Below are positions 18,855-27,944 of a DNA stretch of 64,000 nt, piece after piece. Under the pieces are notes generated by a model. It was not told the DNA's origin, ran no database searches, and worked only from the letters and a program-made list of their open reading frames with translations. The first letter of the stretch is position 1. The number at the start of each line of letters is the position of its first letter. The stretch covers positions 93,514-157,513 of the forward strand of contig SXIK01000117.1 in assembly GCA_005772855.1 (NCBI GenBank). Direction: 5' to 3'. The DNA comes from Planctomycetia bacterium. GTDB taxonomy: Bacteria; Planctomycetota; UBA8108; SXIK01. Position numbers and translations under genes: made by a program.

Positions 18855-18892
18855 GCTCCGAGGCGGGCGTTCCGCCTCGGAGCTTGTTTCAC
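18855..18892 (+). terminator. Strong rho-independent terminator
   Basis: A perfect 12-bp stem, GCTCCGAGGCGG and CCGCCTCGGAGC, surrounds the loop GCGTT and is followed by a T-rich tail (TTGTTTCACTTT). It lies just after the secreted protein gene ending at 18838, so most transcripts of that gene should end here before the HEAT-repeat gene. Confidence 0.8.
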
Positions 18893-18933
18893 TTTGACTC
18901 AGGACCAAGGAATCAAGAATCAAGAGATCCACC

Positions 18934-20979
18934 ATGAAAACGCCAATCCATGCTCTGCTCCTTAGAAGTCTGTCCATCAACACCAGCTCACGACGAAAGC
19001 TTCTGACCTCGTTCTCCCTGGCCCTTGGGCTCGTGGCTCTTCTGACCGGCGGAATAATGTACGTCGCCTTCCGTTCCCAGGAGCGCACGGTGAGCACCAC
19101 CGGAAGTAGCCAAGCGGTCAGCCCAGAGCGGTTCGCTCCCGCGGCGAAAGGGCCGATCCCGACAACTGACCGTGCTGTGGGGCAAGATCGCTCCGGCCCT
19201 GGGTACCTTGGAGGCGACCTTGTTTCGTACCGCATGAGCGAAAAGCGCTCGCTGGTTCTCTCGGACGTTCCTGTTCTCGGAGAAGGAGCCGCGATGGAGC
19301 CGCGGATGGCGTCACTGGAGCTTGAAACCTCAGGAAAGATCCAGATCAGGGTCTATGAGAAGAACGATCGCGGCTGGGTCCTTGGCTTCGAGGCCAGCGA
19401 AGTGAAGGTCAATGTCTCCGGCGCGGGAGCGGCAATGGAACGTAAAGACTTGGCCGACGCGATGGCGGGAGAGGTTCTCCTGTCCATGCTTCCCACCGGG
19501 AAGATGGGGTCGATTTTTTTCCCCACCATCATGCCGGCTGAAGCTCGCAATCAGTGGAGAGACCGTCTCGCGCGATTCGAGATCGTGTTTCCCGAAACGG
19601 AGGGCATGAACGAATGGTCCGCCGCTCAAGAGGACACCACGGGCAAGTACACCGCTGCCTACTCGCGAAAAATGGTTGACGGGAAATGGATCCTTACGCG
19701 CGCCAAGGTGGAATACGGCGCAGTCGGTGCGGAAGCCAGCGCCGATCTCGCGGCCTCGACGTTCTCGAGCGGAGAGACGATCATCACAATGGAGCCGCCC
19801 ATGGTCCGAATGGATGGGCACGAGGCCATTCGATTCGCTCCCGAGGGTGCACGGCAGATGGGCGAGGCGGAGATTCACTTTTCCTTCCAGCGACAATCGC
19901 TCGAGAAATCGGCCGCAGTGCTCGCGGCTGCGCGCTCGCGCGTACACATGCTCGAGAGTCTGCGAGGCACCACGCTCGGCGCCAGCGATCGAGCCGAGTC
20001 CCTGGCTCTCAATGAGGAGTACAAGGATCTCGGCACGCCAGTTGAAGAAATTGCGGCGCTTCAAGCGGCCGTGGAAGCAGAAGGGGCCAATGGAGATGAA
20101 ACCCACGAGCGTATGCTCCGACTCATTGCGTTGATCAAGAAGAACCCGGCCGCGGTGGAATCCGTTCTGGAAGCACTTCAGAAGGAAGGCTCGATGGAAC
20201 TGGCGGGCGTCTTGATCGGCGCACTTGGCGCGGCGGGCACGGACGCTGCGCAACGCGGCTTGCAGGACATTTTTGCAGGTCAGGATTGGAAGTCGGAGCT
20301 CCGCGCAGAAGCGCTTTACTCCCTGGCGCAAGTCCAGGATCCGATCCCGGAGCTCGACGATTCGCTCTTCAAGCTCTACGACGAAAAAGGTCCGCTTGCT
20401 TCCTCCGCCTTGCTTCTACTGGCTGCCATGGGAGAGCGCGCCACGCAGACGGATTCACTGCGTCGCGCCAGGATCGAGGAATTTGTTCGCGAGCAGGCCG
20501 CCCGCACGGACCTCGACGCGGATCAACGAATTGCCGCGTTGGGCGCGGTCGAGAATCTTGCTTCCGATCAAACTCCGGCTGTGGTAAGCCGGGCCGCCGT
20601 TGACGCAGACGATCTGGTGCGAGTCGCGGCGATGGAGGCGTTGTCGAAGACTTCGGACCCGGCCGCTGACCAGATTCTTTTCCGCGCTCTCAGAAACGAT
20701 CCGTCTGAAGAAGTCCGGGTCCACGCAGCGAAGGTGATCGGGGAGAGCGACCGTGCTGGCGGACACGACCTCCTCCAGCAGATCGCGCTTTACGACGGCT
20801 CCGACCGCGTCAGGATTCAAGCGATTCAGGCGCTGGCCGAAAGAGCGCGAGCGGACGCGGCCGTGCGAAGCCTGCTGACGGCTGTGGCCGAAAGGGACGA
20901 ATCGAGCGAGGTCCAGGACGCCGCGCGAGGCGCACTGAACGGCGGCAACGGTTCCGATTCAGGTGTTGCGGGCGGGTAG
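18934..20979 (+). CDS. Membrane-anchored HEAT-repeat protein
   Basis: This 681-residue protein has one N-terminal membrane helix (about 24-46, SLALGLVALLTGGIMYVAF), a beta-rich middle region of unknown family (about 85-330) and, from about 385 to the end, a chain of HEAT/armadillo-type helical repeats (for example VRVAAMEALSKTSDPAADQI and VRVHAAKVIGESDR). The HEAT repeats make protein-protein contacts. The overall order, a beta domain followed by helical repeats, resembles the N-terminal half of lipid-transfer (vitellogenin-like) proteins, but I cannot confirm this by eye. It follows the secreted Ser/Ala-rich protein, separated by a terminator, so the two may be functionally linked but separately expressed. 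Confidence 0.75.
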   Translation: MKTPIHALLLRSLSINTSSRRKLLTSFSLALGLVALLTGGIMYVAFRSQERTVSTTGSSQAVSPERFAPAAKGPIPTTDRAVGQDRSGPGYLGGDLVSYRMSEKRSLVLSDVPVLGEGAAMEPRMASLELETSGKIQIRVYEKNDRGWVLGFEASEVKVNVSGAGAAMERKDLADAMAGEVLLSMLPTGKMGSIFFPTIMPAEARNQWRDRLARFEIVFPETEGMNEWSAAQEDTTGKYTAAYSRKMVDGKWILTRAKVEYGAVGAEASADLAASTFSSGETIITMEPPMVRMDGHEAIRFAPEGARQMGEAEIHFSFQRQSLEKSAAVLAAARSRVHMLESLRGTTLGASDRAESLALNEEYKDLGTPVEEIAALQAAVEAEGANGDETHERMLRLIALIKKNPAAVESVLEALQKEGSMELAGVLIGALGAAGTDAAQRGLQDIFAGQDWKSELRAEALYSLAQVQDPIPELDDSLFKLYDEKGPLASSALLLLAAMGERATQTDSLRRARIEEFVREQAARTDLDADQRIAALGAVENLASDQTPAVVSRAAVDADDLVRVAAMEALSKTSDPAADQILFRALRNDPSEEVRVHAAKVIGESDRAGGHDLLQQIALYDGSDRVRIQAIQALAERARADAAVRSLLTAVAERDESSEVQDAARGALNGGNGSDSGVAGG

Positions 20980-21179
20980 CGGAAGCCTCGAAAGAAATCC
21001 CGTTGAGGCGAGTTCGGGTTGCCGCAATGGGATTTCTGCGTCGTGGGGGCATGCCTGGGACATCTTGACCCCTTACGGCCAAACCGATGACTCAACGCTC
21101 GAGTGCCAGACGTGAATTCCAGTCCAGGAGCCAACTCCGTTGCGAGCGGCAGTCTGGGCTCCTCGGGAGGCTTGGCGCT

Positions 21180-22136
21180 TCAGCCTGCCACCATCTGGTT
21201 TCGCAGCACTCCAATCCCCTCGATGGCCGCGTCCATGCGATCCCCCACCTTCAAGAAGGTGTTTTTCGCAGCACCGGTGCCGCCAGGCGTGCCTGTTGAG
21301 ATAATATCCCCGGGCTCCAGAGTGACAAAGCTCGAAATGAAGGCGACCACGGCAGCCACGAAGAAGACCTGCTCAGCGGTGCTGCTGTTCTGTTTCAGGT
21401 CACCGTTTACTTTGAGCGTCAGCCGCAGTTGTTGTGGATCGGGCAGAGAGTCGGCCGATCGTATGCACGGTCCCACTGGACAGAATCCGTCGTGCCACTT
21501 TCCGTGGAGCCAGTCGAAAAATGAGTCGCTCTCCCGAAGCTGCCGCATGGGATTGGGGCGGAACTTGCGATCCGATATGTCGTTGACGACGGTGTAGCCT
21601 GCCACGTGGCGGAGGGCATCTGTCTCCGTGACTCCCCTGGCTCGTTTGCCGATGACGACGCCCAGCTCGACTTCCCAGTCGATATAATTGGGCGAGCTGG
21701 ATGGGATCGGAATCGAGGCGTCAGGATGGTTCAACGTGGTTGCTATCGGTTTCATGAAGACGTAGGGAAACGTCTTCTGTCGTGTCACGGCGACACCGCC
21801 CCCCTCTTCGATGTGAGAAACGTAGTTGCCGGCCAGGAGCAAGAGCTTGGGTGGACGAGGGATCGGCGTCAGCAGCCGGATCGAGGAGAGGTCCTTCTGG
21901 ACGCCGTCGGCGGCGCCAGGATTGTCCGCGAGCCACGAGGCGATCTCCTTGGCATCCCGAAAACCCTTGCCCTGGGGAGGAAGATACTCCAGAAGGTCGT
22001 CGCCACCAAGAATTGGGAGCTTCTTGTGGGTCCTCTCCTGATAGACGCGTACTGCCGCCTCGACCGGTACGATATGGTCGTCGAAATAAAATGCCGCCCT
22101 GGGCTGCTTTTCGTCTTCGAATCTGCAGAGTCTCAT
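21180..22136 (-). CDS. Fumarylacetoacetate hydrolase family protein
   Basis: This 318-residue protein has the C-terminal FAH catalytic fold of enzymes that hydrolyse, hydrate or decarboxylate keto acids with a divalent metal. The metal-binding pair is visible in DWEVELGVVIGKRA, followed by YTVVNDISDRK and the conserved TGTPGGTGAAK near the end. The N-terminal 90 residues form the small lid domain with RLCRFEDEKQPRAAFY at the start. It is encoded on the same strand as the formate dehydrogenase operon but 286 bp after it, so it is probably a separate unit. The substrate cannot be predicted; FAH relatives include acylpyruvases and oxaloacetate decarboxylases. Confidence 0.85.
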   Translation of the reverse strand: MRLCRFEDEKQPRAAFYFDDHIVPVEAAVRVYQERTHKKLPILGGDDLLEYLPPQGKGFRDAKEIASWLADNPGAADGVQKDLSSIRLLTPIPRPPKLLLLAGNYVSHIEEGGGVAVTRQKTFPYVFMKPIATTLNHPDASIPIPSSSPNYIDWEVELGVVIGKRARGVTETDALRHVAGYTVVNDISDRKFRPNPMRQLRESDSFFDWLHGKWHDGFCPVGPCIRSADSLPDPQQLRLTLKVNGDLKQNSSTAEQVFFVAAVVAFISSFVTLEPGDIISTGTPGGTGAAKNTFLKVGDRMDAAIEGIGVLRNQMVAG

Positions 22137-22422
22137 GGAGCAACAACCCTTTCAGGGCCCTGGCAACAGGAACGGTGTGGAAGAGTCGCTTGCTCGATGG
22201 AGCTTTGCGACCCCCGGAAGAAAATCGGCTGCCGGCGTCAGAAGGACAAGCCCTGAAGATTTCTGGGGGTGCCTCAGGAGAAATGCTCGCTGGTCCAAGA
22301 TGCCGAGGGTGAGTCTGATCCAGGGCAGATTCCAGGTCAAGTCTGAGGTCCCTGAATTTTCGCCCCAGGGGAGAGGAACCTCCAGTGGAGGGCCGAGCAC
22401 GCACACTGTCCCGGGAGCTTCT

Positions 22423-23382
22423 TCAGGGCGCGTCTCGTGAGGTGAGCGGACCGAGGTTTTGCACGAACTCCCAGCCGAAACGGCCCTTGATGCAGAGGTG
22501 GCCGCTCGTCACGCTGTGGTCGAGGGGAGATGTCGCCTTGACGATGCGGTTGTCCTGCACGTGGAGCTCGAGCGTGCAACCCACGCCGCAGTAGGGGCAA
22601 ATAGTGCTTGTCACCGACTGCTTCGCCGGTTCCCACTGGCCGCGCTCACGCAGGTCGTGCTCGCTCTTCGCCATCAAGGCGCCAGTGGGGCAGACCGCGA
22701 TGCAGTTGCCACAGTAGACGCAGGCGGAATCGGGCAGGGGTGTCGCGTACTCGGTTGAGATTCGTGCGTCGAACCCCCGGCCAGCCACAGAGATCGCGAA
22801 GGTATTCTGTGCATCCTCCCCGCACGCCTCGACACACTTGTAGCAGAGTATGCAACGGGAGTAGTCGCGAACGTACAGATCGTTGTCGACCTTGACGGGC
22901 TGAAATACCGTTTGCGCGTGACCCGCCACAGCTGGCTGGTGGTGCCCCGCATGGGCGTGGTCGCGTTCCCCGCTCTTCGCGGGAAGCGTTCGTGCGCCGA
23001 ACCGGTCGGGTTTCGCCTCGTAGCTTTCCATCTGCCGATGCACCTCTCCGGGTGCGAAGGAGAGGTCGGTCGAGGACCCGAGGAATTCATAGACCATCTT
23101 GCGACTCAAACGCACTCTCTCGCTGTCCGTGCGCACTACCATCTTCGGCTCCACCTTGCGGGAACAGGACGGGACAAGCACGCGGGAGCCCTCGAGCTCC
23201 ACCACGCAGACACGGCAAACGTTTACCGGTGTAAGGTTTTCGAGGTAACAGAGAGTTGGGGTGTCGATTTCCAGAGTACGGCAAGCGTCGAGGATCGTCG
23301 AGCCCTCGGGCACGGAGACCGTTCGTCCATCGATGGTCAGCTCGATCATCCTCTGATTCCGCCCAGTCGCGGGGTCGATCAT
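22423..23382 (-). CDS. Formate dehydrogenase Fe-S subunit: separate N-terminal half of the alpha subunit
   Basis: This 319-residue protein corresponds to the N-terminal third of NAD-linked formate dehydrogenase alpha subunits. It starts with a NuoG-type [2Fe-2S] ferredoxin (C45, C56, C59, C73), then two [4Fe-4S] motifs (CILCYKCVEAC and CVYCGNCIAVC), and ends with a molybdopterin-oxidoreductase Fe4S4 domain (CPYCGVGC, later LCIKGRFGW). That last domain normally touches the molybdenum cofactor of the same chain, and here it stops there. The rest of the enzyme is encoded at 25203-27152. The His-Cys3 cluster usually found after the ferredoxin is missing: the expected HPLDC region reads SSTDLS and a His-rich linker follows. 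ATG 23382 overlaps the previous stop (ATGA). It passes electrons from formate to the NADH-reacting subunit. Confidence 0.86.
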   Translation of the reverse strand: MIDPATGRNQRMIELTIDGRTVSVPEGSTILDACRTLEIDTPTLCYLENLTPVNVCRVCVVELEGSRVLVPSCSRKVEPKMVVRTDSERVRLSRKMVYEFLGSSTDLSFAPGEVHRQMESYEAKPDRFGARTLPAKSGERDHAHAGHHQPAVAGHAQTVFQPVKVDNDLYVRDYSRCILCYKCVEACGEDAQNTFAISVAGRGFDARISTEYATPLPDSACVYCGNCIAVCPTGALMAKSEHDLRERGQWEPAKQSVTSTICPYCGVGCTLELHVQDNRIVKATSPLDHSVTSGHLCIKGRFGWEFVQNLGPLTSRDAP

Positions 23383-25202
23383 CTCTTCTTCGCTCCCTGA
23401 AAAAGATTTAGCTTCTTGATGGCCGATTCGATGGCGCTTGATGCGGTGTGGCCCAATCCGCAGATGGATGCGTCGCGCATCACCTGACTGATGTCGCCCA
23501 GGAGGACACTCTCGGTCTCCCTCGAGCCGAGAGGCTTTCCTGCTGCGAGCCTCAGGAGCAGCTCCTCCTGCCGCACGGTTCCCACGCGGCAAGGCACACA
23601 CTGGCCGCAGGACTCATTGCGGAAGAACGCGGCAATGCGAAGCACGATGTCGTGGAGATCGATCGAGTCGTCGAAGGCCATGACGACGCCCGAGCCGAGT
23701 GTCGCGCCAATTGCCCGCGTTCCCTCGAAAGTCAGTGGGACGTCGATTTCGTCGGGCGTGACAAAGACTCCGGCGGCGCCTCCGAGCAGCACGGCCTGCA
23801 GCTTTCGGCCACCGTGGATGCCACCTGCAAGCTCGAGGATGTGACGCAGTGTGACACCGAACGGCGTCTCGTAGAGGCCGGGCCGGGTCACCGAGCCCGA
23901 AACGCAGAAGAGTTTTGGACCGGTCGATTGTCCGCTTCCGATCGCCGCAAAGGCAGGGCCGCCCTCGAGCACGATGTCGAGCACGTTCACGAGTGTCTCG
24001 ACGTTATTCACGCCAGTTGGTTTGCCGAACAGCCCGACCTGTGTCGGAAAGGGCGGCTTGTTCCGCGGTTCGCCTCGAAGGCCCTCGATTGAGTTGAAGA
24101 GCACGGTCTCCTCACCGCAGATATAGGCTCCGGCACCGCGGCGGAGGTCGAGGTCGAAGCGTAGGCCATGCCCGAGCACGTTCGAGCCCAAGAAACCTCG
24201 CGTCCGTGCCTGTTCGATGGCACGCCTGAGCCTCGCAAAAGCGAGCGGATACTCGCCACGCACGTAGATGAACCCTCGCTCCGATCCGGTCGCGTAGCTG
24301 GCGATGGTCATCGCTTCGATGATCGCGAAAGGGTCCTCCTCCATGAGGACCCTGTCCTTGAACGTTCCTGGCTCCGACTCATCCGCGTTGCAAACAAAAT
24401 AGTGCGGCCTTACAGCGGCGCGCGCCACGGCCTCCCACTTGCGGCCTGTTGGAAATGCAGCACCGCCGCGCCCGACGAGCTTCGAGTCGACCACCTCGCG
24501 CAGGACGCCATCAGGCCCCAGCTCCAGGGCACGTCGAAGCGCTGCGTAGCCACCGTGGGCGCGGTAATCGTCGAGGTTCTCCGGGTCGACTTTCCCAATG
24601 CGCCTCAGCAGCCGGAGGCGGTGACGCTCGGGTCCCTGTGCCTGTGGAACAAGCCACGTGGAAGCCTGCGTCGGTGGGGTCCGGTGCTCGAGGCCTTCCA
24701 GGGCTTGCGTTACCGTGGCCGGAGATTGGGACCACTCCCCGCCCGCCGCCCCCGCGATCTGAAACAGAACCGCCGGCGCCCGCTCGCACTTGCCGAGGCA
24801 CGGGCTGCGGAGCCAGGTTGCCCCGGCGCCAGCCGGCGGCTTGCCCTCGGGTCCGAGCTTCTTCTCCAGCTCGCTGCAAATGTGCAGGGCTCCCGAGGTG
24901 CGGCACGCAATGTCGTCGCAGACGTGCACAACAGCCTGGGGGCGCCTCTCGAGGGAGAACATCGCGTAAAAACTCGCGACGCCGAAGGCCTCCGCCGGTG
25001 GGACGTCAAGTCTCTGGCAGATGTGATTGAGTGCGCCCGGGCTAATCCAGCCGATCCGTGACTGGGCTGCGTGCAATGCGGGCAGGAGGAGCTGCCGCGG
25101 GCCAAGTTCGACGCTGTCGGCCGCAAGCGGCGTCAGGGCCTGGTCTATGGCAGCGCTCTCGGCGGATGTGGGCGTTGCTCCTGGAATCCAGCGTAGGTCC
25201 AA
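23379..25202 (-). CDS. NuoE-NuoF fusion, diaphorase subunit of formate dehydrogenase
   Basis: This 607-residue protein combines a NuoE-like thioredoxin-fold [2Fe-2S] domain (about 1-165; ligands in VCDDIACRTSGA and SPCLGKCE) with a NuoF-like domain (about 190-607). The latter holds the FMN/NADH site (GRGGAAFPTGRKWE, then CNADESEPGTFKDR and GAGAYICGEET) and a [4Fe-4S] cluster (ESCGQCVPCRVGT, with a later CGLG). In NAD-linked formate dehydrogenases this part moves electrons from the Fe-S chain to NAD+. The start is a TTG directly after the TGA of the catalytic subunit, supported by a GGAG site 8 bp upstream. The downstream gene overlaps by 4 bp. Such fusions of E and F are known in formate dehydrogenases and hydrogenases. 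Confidence 0.9.
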   Translation of the reverse strand: MDLRWIPGATPTSAESAAIDQALTPLAADSVELGPRQLLLPALHAAQSRIGWISPGALNHICQRLDVPPAEAFGVASFYAMFSLERRPQAVVHVCDDIACRTSGALHICSELEKKLGPEGKPPAGAGATWLRSPCLGKCERAPAVLFQIAGAAGGEWSQSPATVTQALEGLEHRTPPTQASTWLVPQAQGPERHRLRLLRRIGKVDPENLDDYRAHGGYAALRRALELGPDGVLREVVDSKLVGRGGAAFPTGRKWEAVARAAVRPHYFVCNADESEPGTFKDRVLMEEDPFAIIEAMTIASYATGSERGFIYVRGEYPLAFARLRRAIEQARTRGFLGSNVLGHGLRFDLDLRRGAGAYICGEETVLFNSIEGLRGEPRNKPPFPTQVGLFGKPTGVNNVETLVNVLDIVLEGGPAFAAIGSGQSTGPKLFCVSGSVTRPGLYETPFGVTLRHILELAGGIHGGRKLQAVLLGGAAGVFVTPDEIDVPLTFEGTRAIGATLGSGVVMAFDDSIDLHDIVLRIAAFFRNESCGQCVPCRVGTVRQEELLLRLAAGKPLGSRETESVLLGDISQVMRDASICGLGHTASSAIESAIKKLNLFQGAKKR

Positions 25203-27152
25203 TCAATGTCTCCGGGCACTTGCAGTTGCCGGGTGTCTTGGTTTGGCTCCAGCCTCGATCTTCTCGATTCGAATCGCTGTGGCCTTGAACTCGGCCGTGC
25301 CGCTCTTTGGATCCGTTGCGTCGATCGTCAGCACGTTCGTTTCGACCTCGTCTGGAAAGTGCAGCGTCATGAAAGCAAGCCCCGCTCGAAGCGAGTCAAC
25401 GTAACGCACGCAGACTTCCACGGACCCGCGCCTCGAGGTGACCCGAACTCGCTCGCCGTCGAGTACGCCGTGGCGGGCGCCGTCCTCGGGCGACAGGTCC
25501 AGCGACTCTCCGCGACGCAGTGGGGAGGTGTAGCCACCCGTCTGCACTCCGGTGTTGTAGCAATCAAGCCGGCGACCGGTCGTGAGTCGGATCGGGAATT
25601 CGTCCGAGAGTTTGTCCACAGGGGGCTCATCGTCCGCGGGGCAAAAAGGCGCGCGTGGTCCGCCGACGGGATCCTGCCACAAGCGCCCGTGAAGGAACGG
25701 GCTGCCGGGGTGTGAGGCGTCCGGGCAGGGCCAGTGGAGGCCGCCCAGCTCCTCGAGACGCTCGTACGACATGCCCGCGTGCCAGGTCGAGAGGCTTCGC
25801 ATCTCATCCCAGGCCTCTTTCGCCGTCACTTTCCCCCAATCACGCCCGAGGCGTCGGGCGAGGTTGCAAAGGATCTCAATGTCGTCGCGGGCCTCGCCGG
25901 GTGGCTCGAGCGCCTTCCGGACGCGCTGGACACGCCGCTCGCTCGAAGTCACGGTCCCTTCCGACTCGCACCAGCTCGCCCCCGCCGGCAGCACCACGTG
26001 CGCGAGCTTGGCAGTGCGCGTCATGAAGATGTCCTGAACAATCAGGCATTCGAGACCGCGCAGGTGATGGAGCGTCTGGATAGCGTCCGCCTCGGACTGT
26101 GCGGGGTTCTCGCCCAGGACGAAGAGCGCGGTCAGGTCTTTCTTCCCCATGGCCTCGAACATCTCCGAGAGGTGCTTCCCGCGGCGCGGTGGAATCGTCT
26201 TGCCTCCCCAGAGCTCCTGCCAGCGAGCGCGAATCTCTGGATTCTCGACGTCCTGGCCGCCAGGGAGCTTGTTGGGCAGGGCGCCCATGTCGCCGCCACC
26301 CTGCACGTTGTTTTGGCCGCGCAGTGGGTTCAGCCCAGAGCCATATCGGCCAACATGCCCCGTGAGCAGCGCGAGGTTGATGATGGCCGTGACGCCGTCG
26401 ACGGCATTGTGGTGCTCGGTGATGCCGAGCGTCCAGCAAATCTGCGCCCGGTCGGCCTGAGCGTAGGTGTGCGCCAGCTGGCGGATTTGCGCCGCAGGCA
26501 CCTTCGTGATCTGCGCGGCGCGCTCGAGCGTGTAGCTTTCGACGCGCTTCTTGTATTCCTCGAAGCCAGAGGTGGCACGTTCCACGAAGGCGTGGTTCAC
26601 GAGGCCGCTCGCGATGATCTCCCGCCCGATGGCGTTCGCGAGGGCAATGTCGGTCCCGACGTCGAGACCCAGCCAATGTTCGGCCCAGCGCGCAGAGGAT
26701 GTGCGGCGTGGATCGATGACAAAGAGCCTCGCTCCGTTGTGGATACCCTTCAAAACATGGTGAAAGTAGATGGGGTGCGTCTCGCGGGCGTTCGATCCCC
26801 AGAGCACGACGACGTCGGTCTCCTCGACCTCGCGGTAGGAGGATGTGCCGCCGCCGGCGCCGAAGACAGTCGTCAGACCGACGACGCTGGGCGCGTGTCA
26901 GGTCCGGTTGCAGCTATCGATGTTGTTCGACCCGATGACCGATCGGGCGAACTTGCCAGCCATGTAGTTGACCTCGTTCGTCGCCTTCGAGCAACTGAAG
27001 AGGCCGAAGGTGTCGGCTCCGCGACGCTGGATGGCGCCGTTGAGGAGGCTGGCTGCCCGGTCGAGCGCTTCATCCCAGCTTGCGGGCCGAAGCGAGCCGT
27101 TCTCGCGCACGTGGGGTCGTTCGAGCCTTGTTAGCAAGCCGTTCGTTTTCAT
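25203..27152 (-). CDS. fdhA: Selenocysteine-containing formate dehydrogenase catalytic subunit (UGA read through)
   Basis: This 649-codon gene has one in-frame TGA (26898-26900) in the active-site context [13 protein letters not shown], exactly where molybdenum formate dehydrogenases have Sec or Cys. The sequence stays open and on-family on both sides ([12 protein letters not shown] before; [16 protein letters not shown] and [14 protein letters not shown] after). A SECIS-like hairpin follows the TGA. The protein starts at [14 protein letters not shown], the point after the usual Fe4S4 domain, which is encoded separately at 22423-23382. The C-terminal molydop-binding domain is present ([11 protein letters not shown], then [16 protein letters not shown]). 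It oxidises formate to CO2 on a bis-molybdopterin centre. It is first in the operon, followed directly by the NuoEF fusion. Confidence 0.9.
26869..26885 (-). promoter_or_regulatory. SECIS element for selenocysteine insertion
   Basis: Reading on the minus strand, 12 bases after the UGA, GTCGTC and GACGAC form a perfect 6-bp stem around the loop GGTCT. The bacterial SECIS of E. coli fdhF has the same distance and the same GGUCU apical loop that SelB binds. The element is in the coding sequence, as expected for bacteria. Confidence 0.85.
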
Positions 27153-27299
27153 GGGGTTCGTTCCAGTCGTGTGCTCGGATTCAACGCAACTTCGAATGTC
27201 CTCGCGTTCGCCTGGTTGTCAAGAGAAAGATCGAAGTGCAGAGGTCCACAAGCCGTCGCGCCCCTCTTTCATTTCTCAAGGCACGCCTTCAGGTGAACA

Positions 27300-27944
27300 T
27301 CAATCACGGTCACTAACTCGGCGCAAGAGGCACCCTTCCCGTGCGTCATAAGTCAAGAATAGGGTATTCTTGCGGCCGCATTGTCGCAGGATGTCACGGC
27401 AGAGGGGTTGCTCGTCTGGCCAGGGAAAGGCATACACCAGGTCAAAATCCCGCAGCTCCATGTCCAGGCCATCGTAGGCTGGTTCCGCGTCGACGTCCGA
27501 GCGAAAGGATTCGTCGGCGGTCCTGGGGTTCCATTCGTACTCCCTGGGGATGAAGCTCCCGGTGACGAACTGAGCCCGCGGACCAAACTCCTTCGCGAGC
27601 TTGCGTGACCACTCCACGAGTTGAGGCTCGTGCTCGATGCCATACGCCTCGAATCCCAGATTGCTGGCCATGATGGTGACGACCCCCAGCCCCGAGCCCC
27701 ATTCGAGAACGGTTGCCAGACGGCCCTTGAGTCGAGCTAGCGCCTGGTAGACTTCCTCGTAGTCGGCCGGGACGAAGGCCCGAAAGGCACGTTGGTCGTC
27801 GCAACGATCCCAGATCTCGCGGGCCTTGATCCAGAGCGCGCGAGTCTTCAGGTCGGGTTCTGGCCCCGCTGGCGGGAGTGACTCCACAGGCGAATAGGTG
27901 GACAATGGGGAAGCAAAGTTAGCTCCTGTTGGTGCCTGGGTCAA
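27300..27944 (-). CDS. Class I SAM-dependent methyltransferase
   Basis: This roughly 214-residue protein has a clear SAM-binding motif I (VLEWGSGLGVVTIMASNLGF) followed by an acidic residue in AYGIEHEPQLVEW and a later DLVYAFPWPDE strand. The start is uncertain: the longest frame begins with TTG and no ATG lies before the fold, so the first 30 residues may not be real. The substrate cannot be guessed. It ends 148 bp before the formate dehydrogenase operon on the same strand and is divergent from the Gfo/Idh gene. Confidence 0.72.
   Translation of the reverse strand: MTQAPTGANFASPLSTYSPVESLPPAGPEPDLKTRALWIKAREIWDRCDDQRAFRAFVPADYEEVYQALARLKGRLATVLEWGSGLGVVTIMASNLGFEAYGIEHEPQLVEWSRKLAKEFGPRAQFVTGSFIPREYEWNPRTADESFRSDVDAEPAYDGLDMELRDFDLVYAFPWPDEQPLCRDILRQCGRKNTLFLTYDAREGCLLRRVSDRD

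Noticed and set aside
19330..20331. 333-residue minus-strand open frame inside the HEAT-repeat gene
   Set aside because: It is explained by GC-rich codon bias of the HEAT-repeat coding strand; no family features.
21046..21070. Possible third copy of the dispersed repeat on the minus strand
   Set aside because: Only about 14 bases (GGGACATCTTGACC) match the right part of the element; the hairpins and ends are absent, so it is probably chance.
26807..26900. Gap and stop between two ORFs, suggesting a broken formate dehydrogenase gene
   Set aside because: The UGA sits at the Sec position in the CNRT-U-HAP context, the frame continues on-family to 26807 and beyond, and a SECIS hairpin is present; this is recoding, not a pseudogene.
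25734..27134. Long plus-strand open frame opposite formate dehydrogenase
   Set aside because: It mirrors the GC-rich catalytic gene on the other strand and has no recognisable protein motifs.
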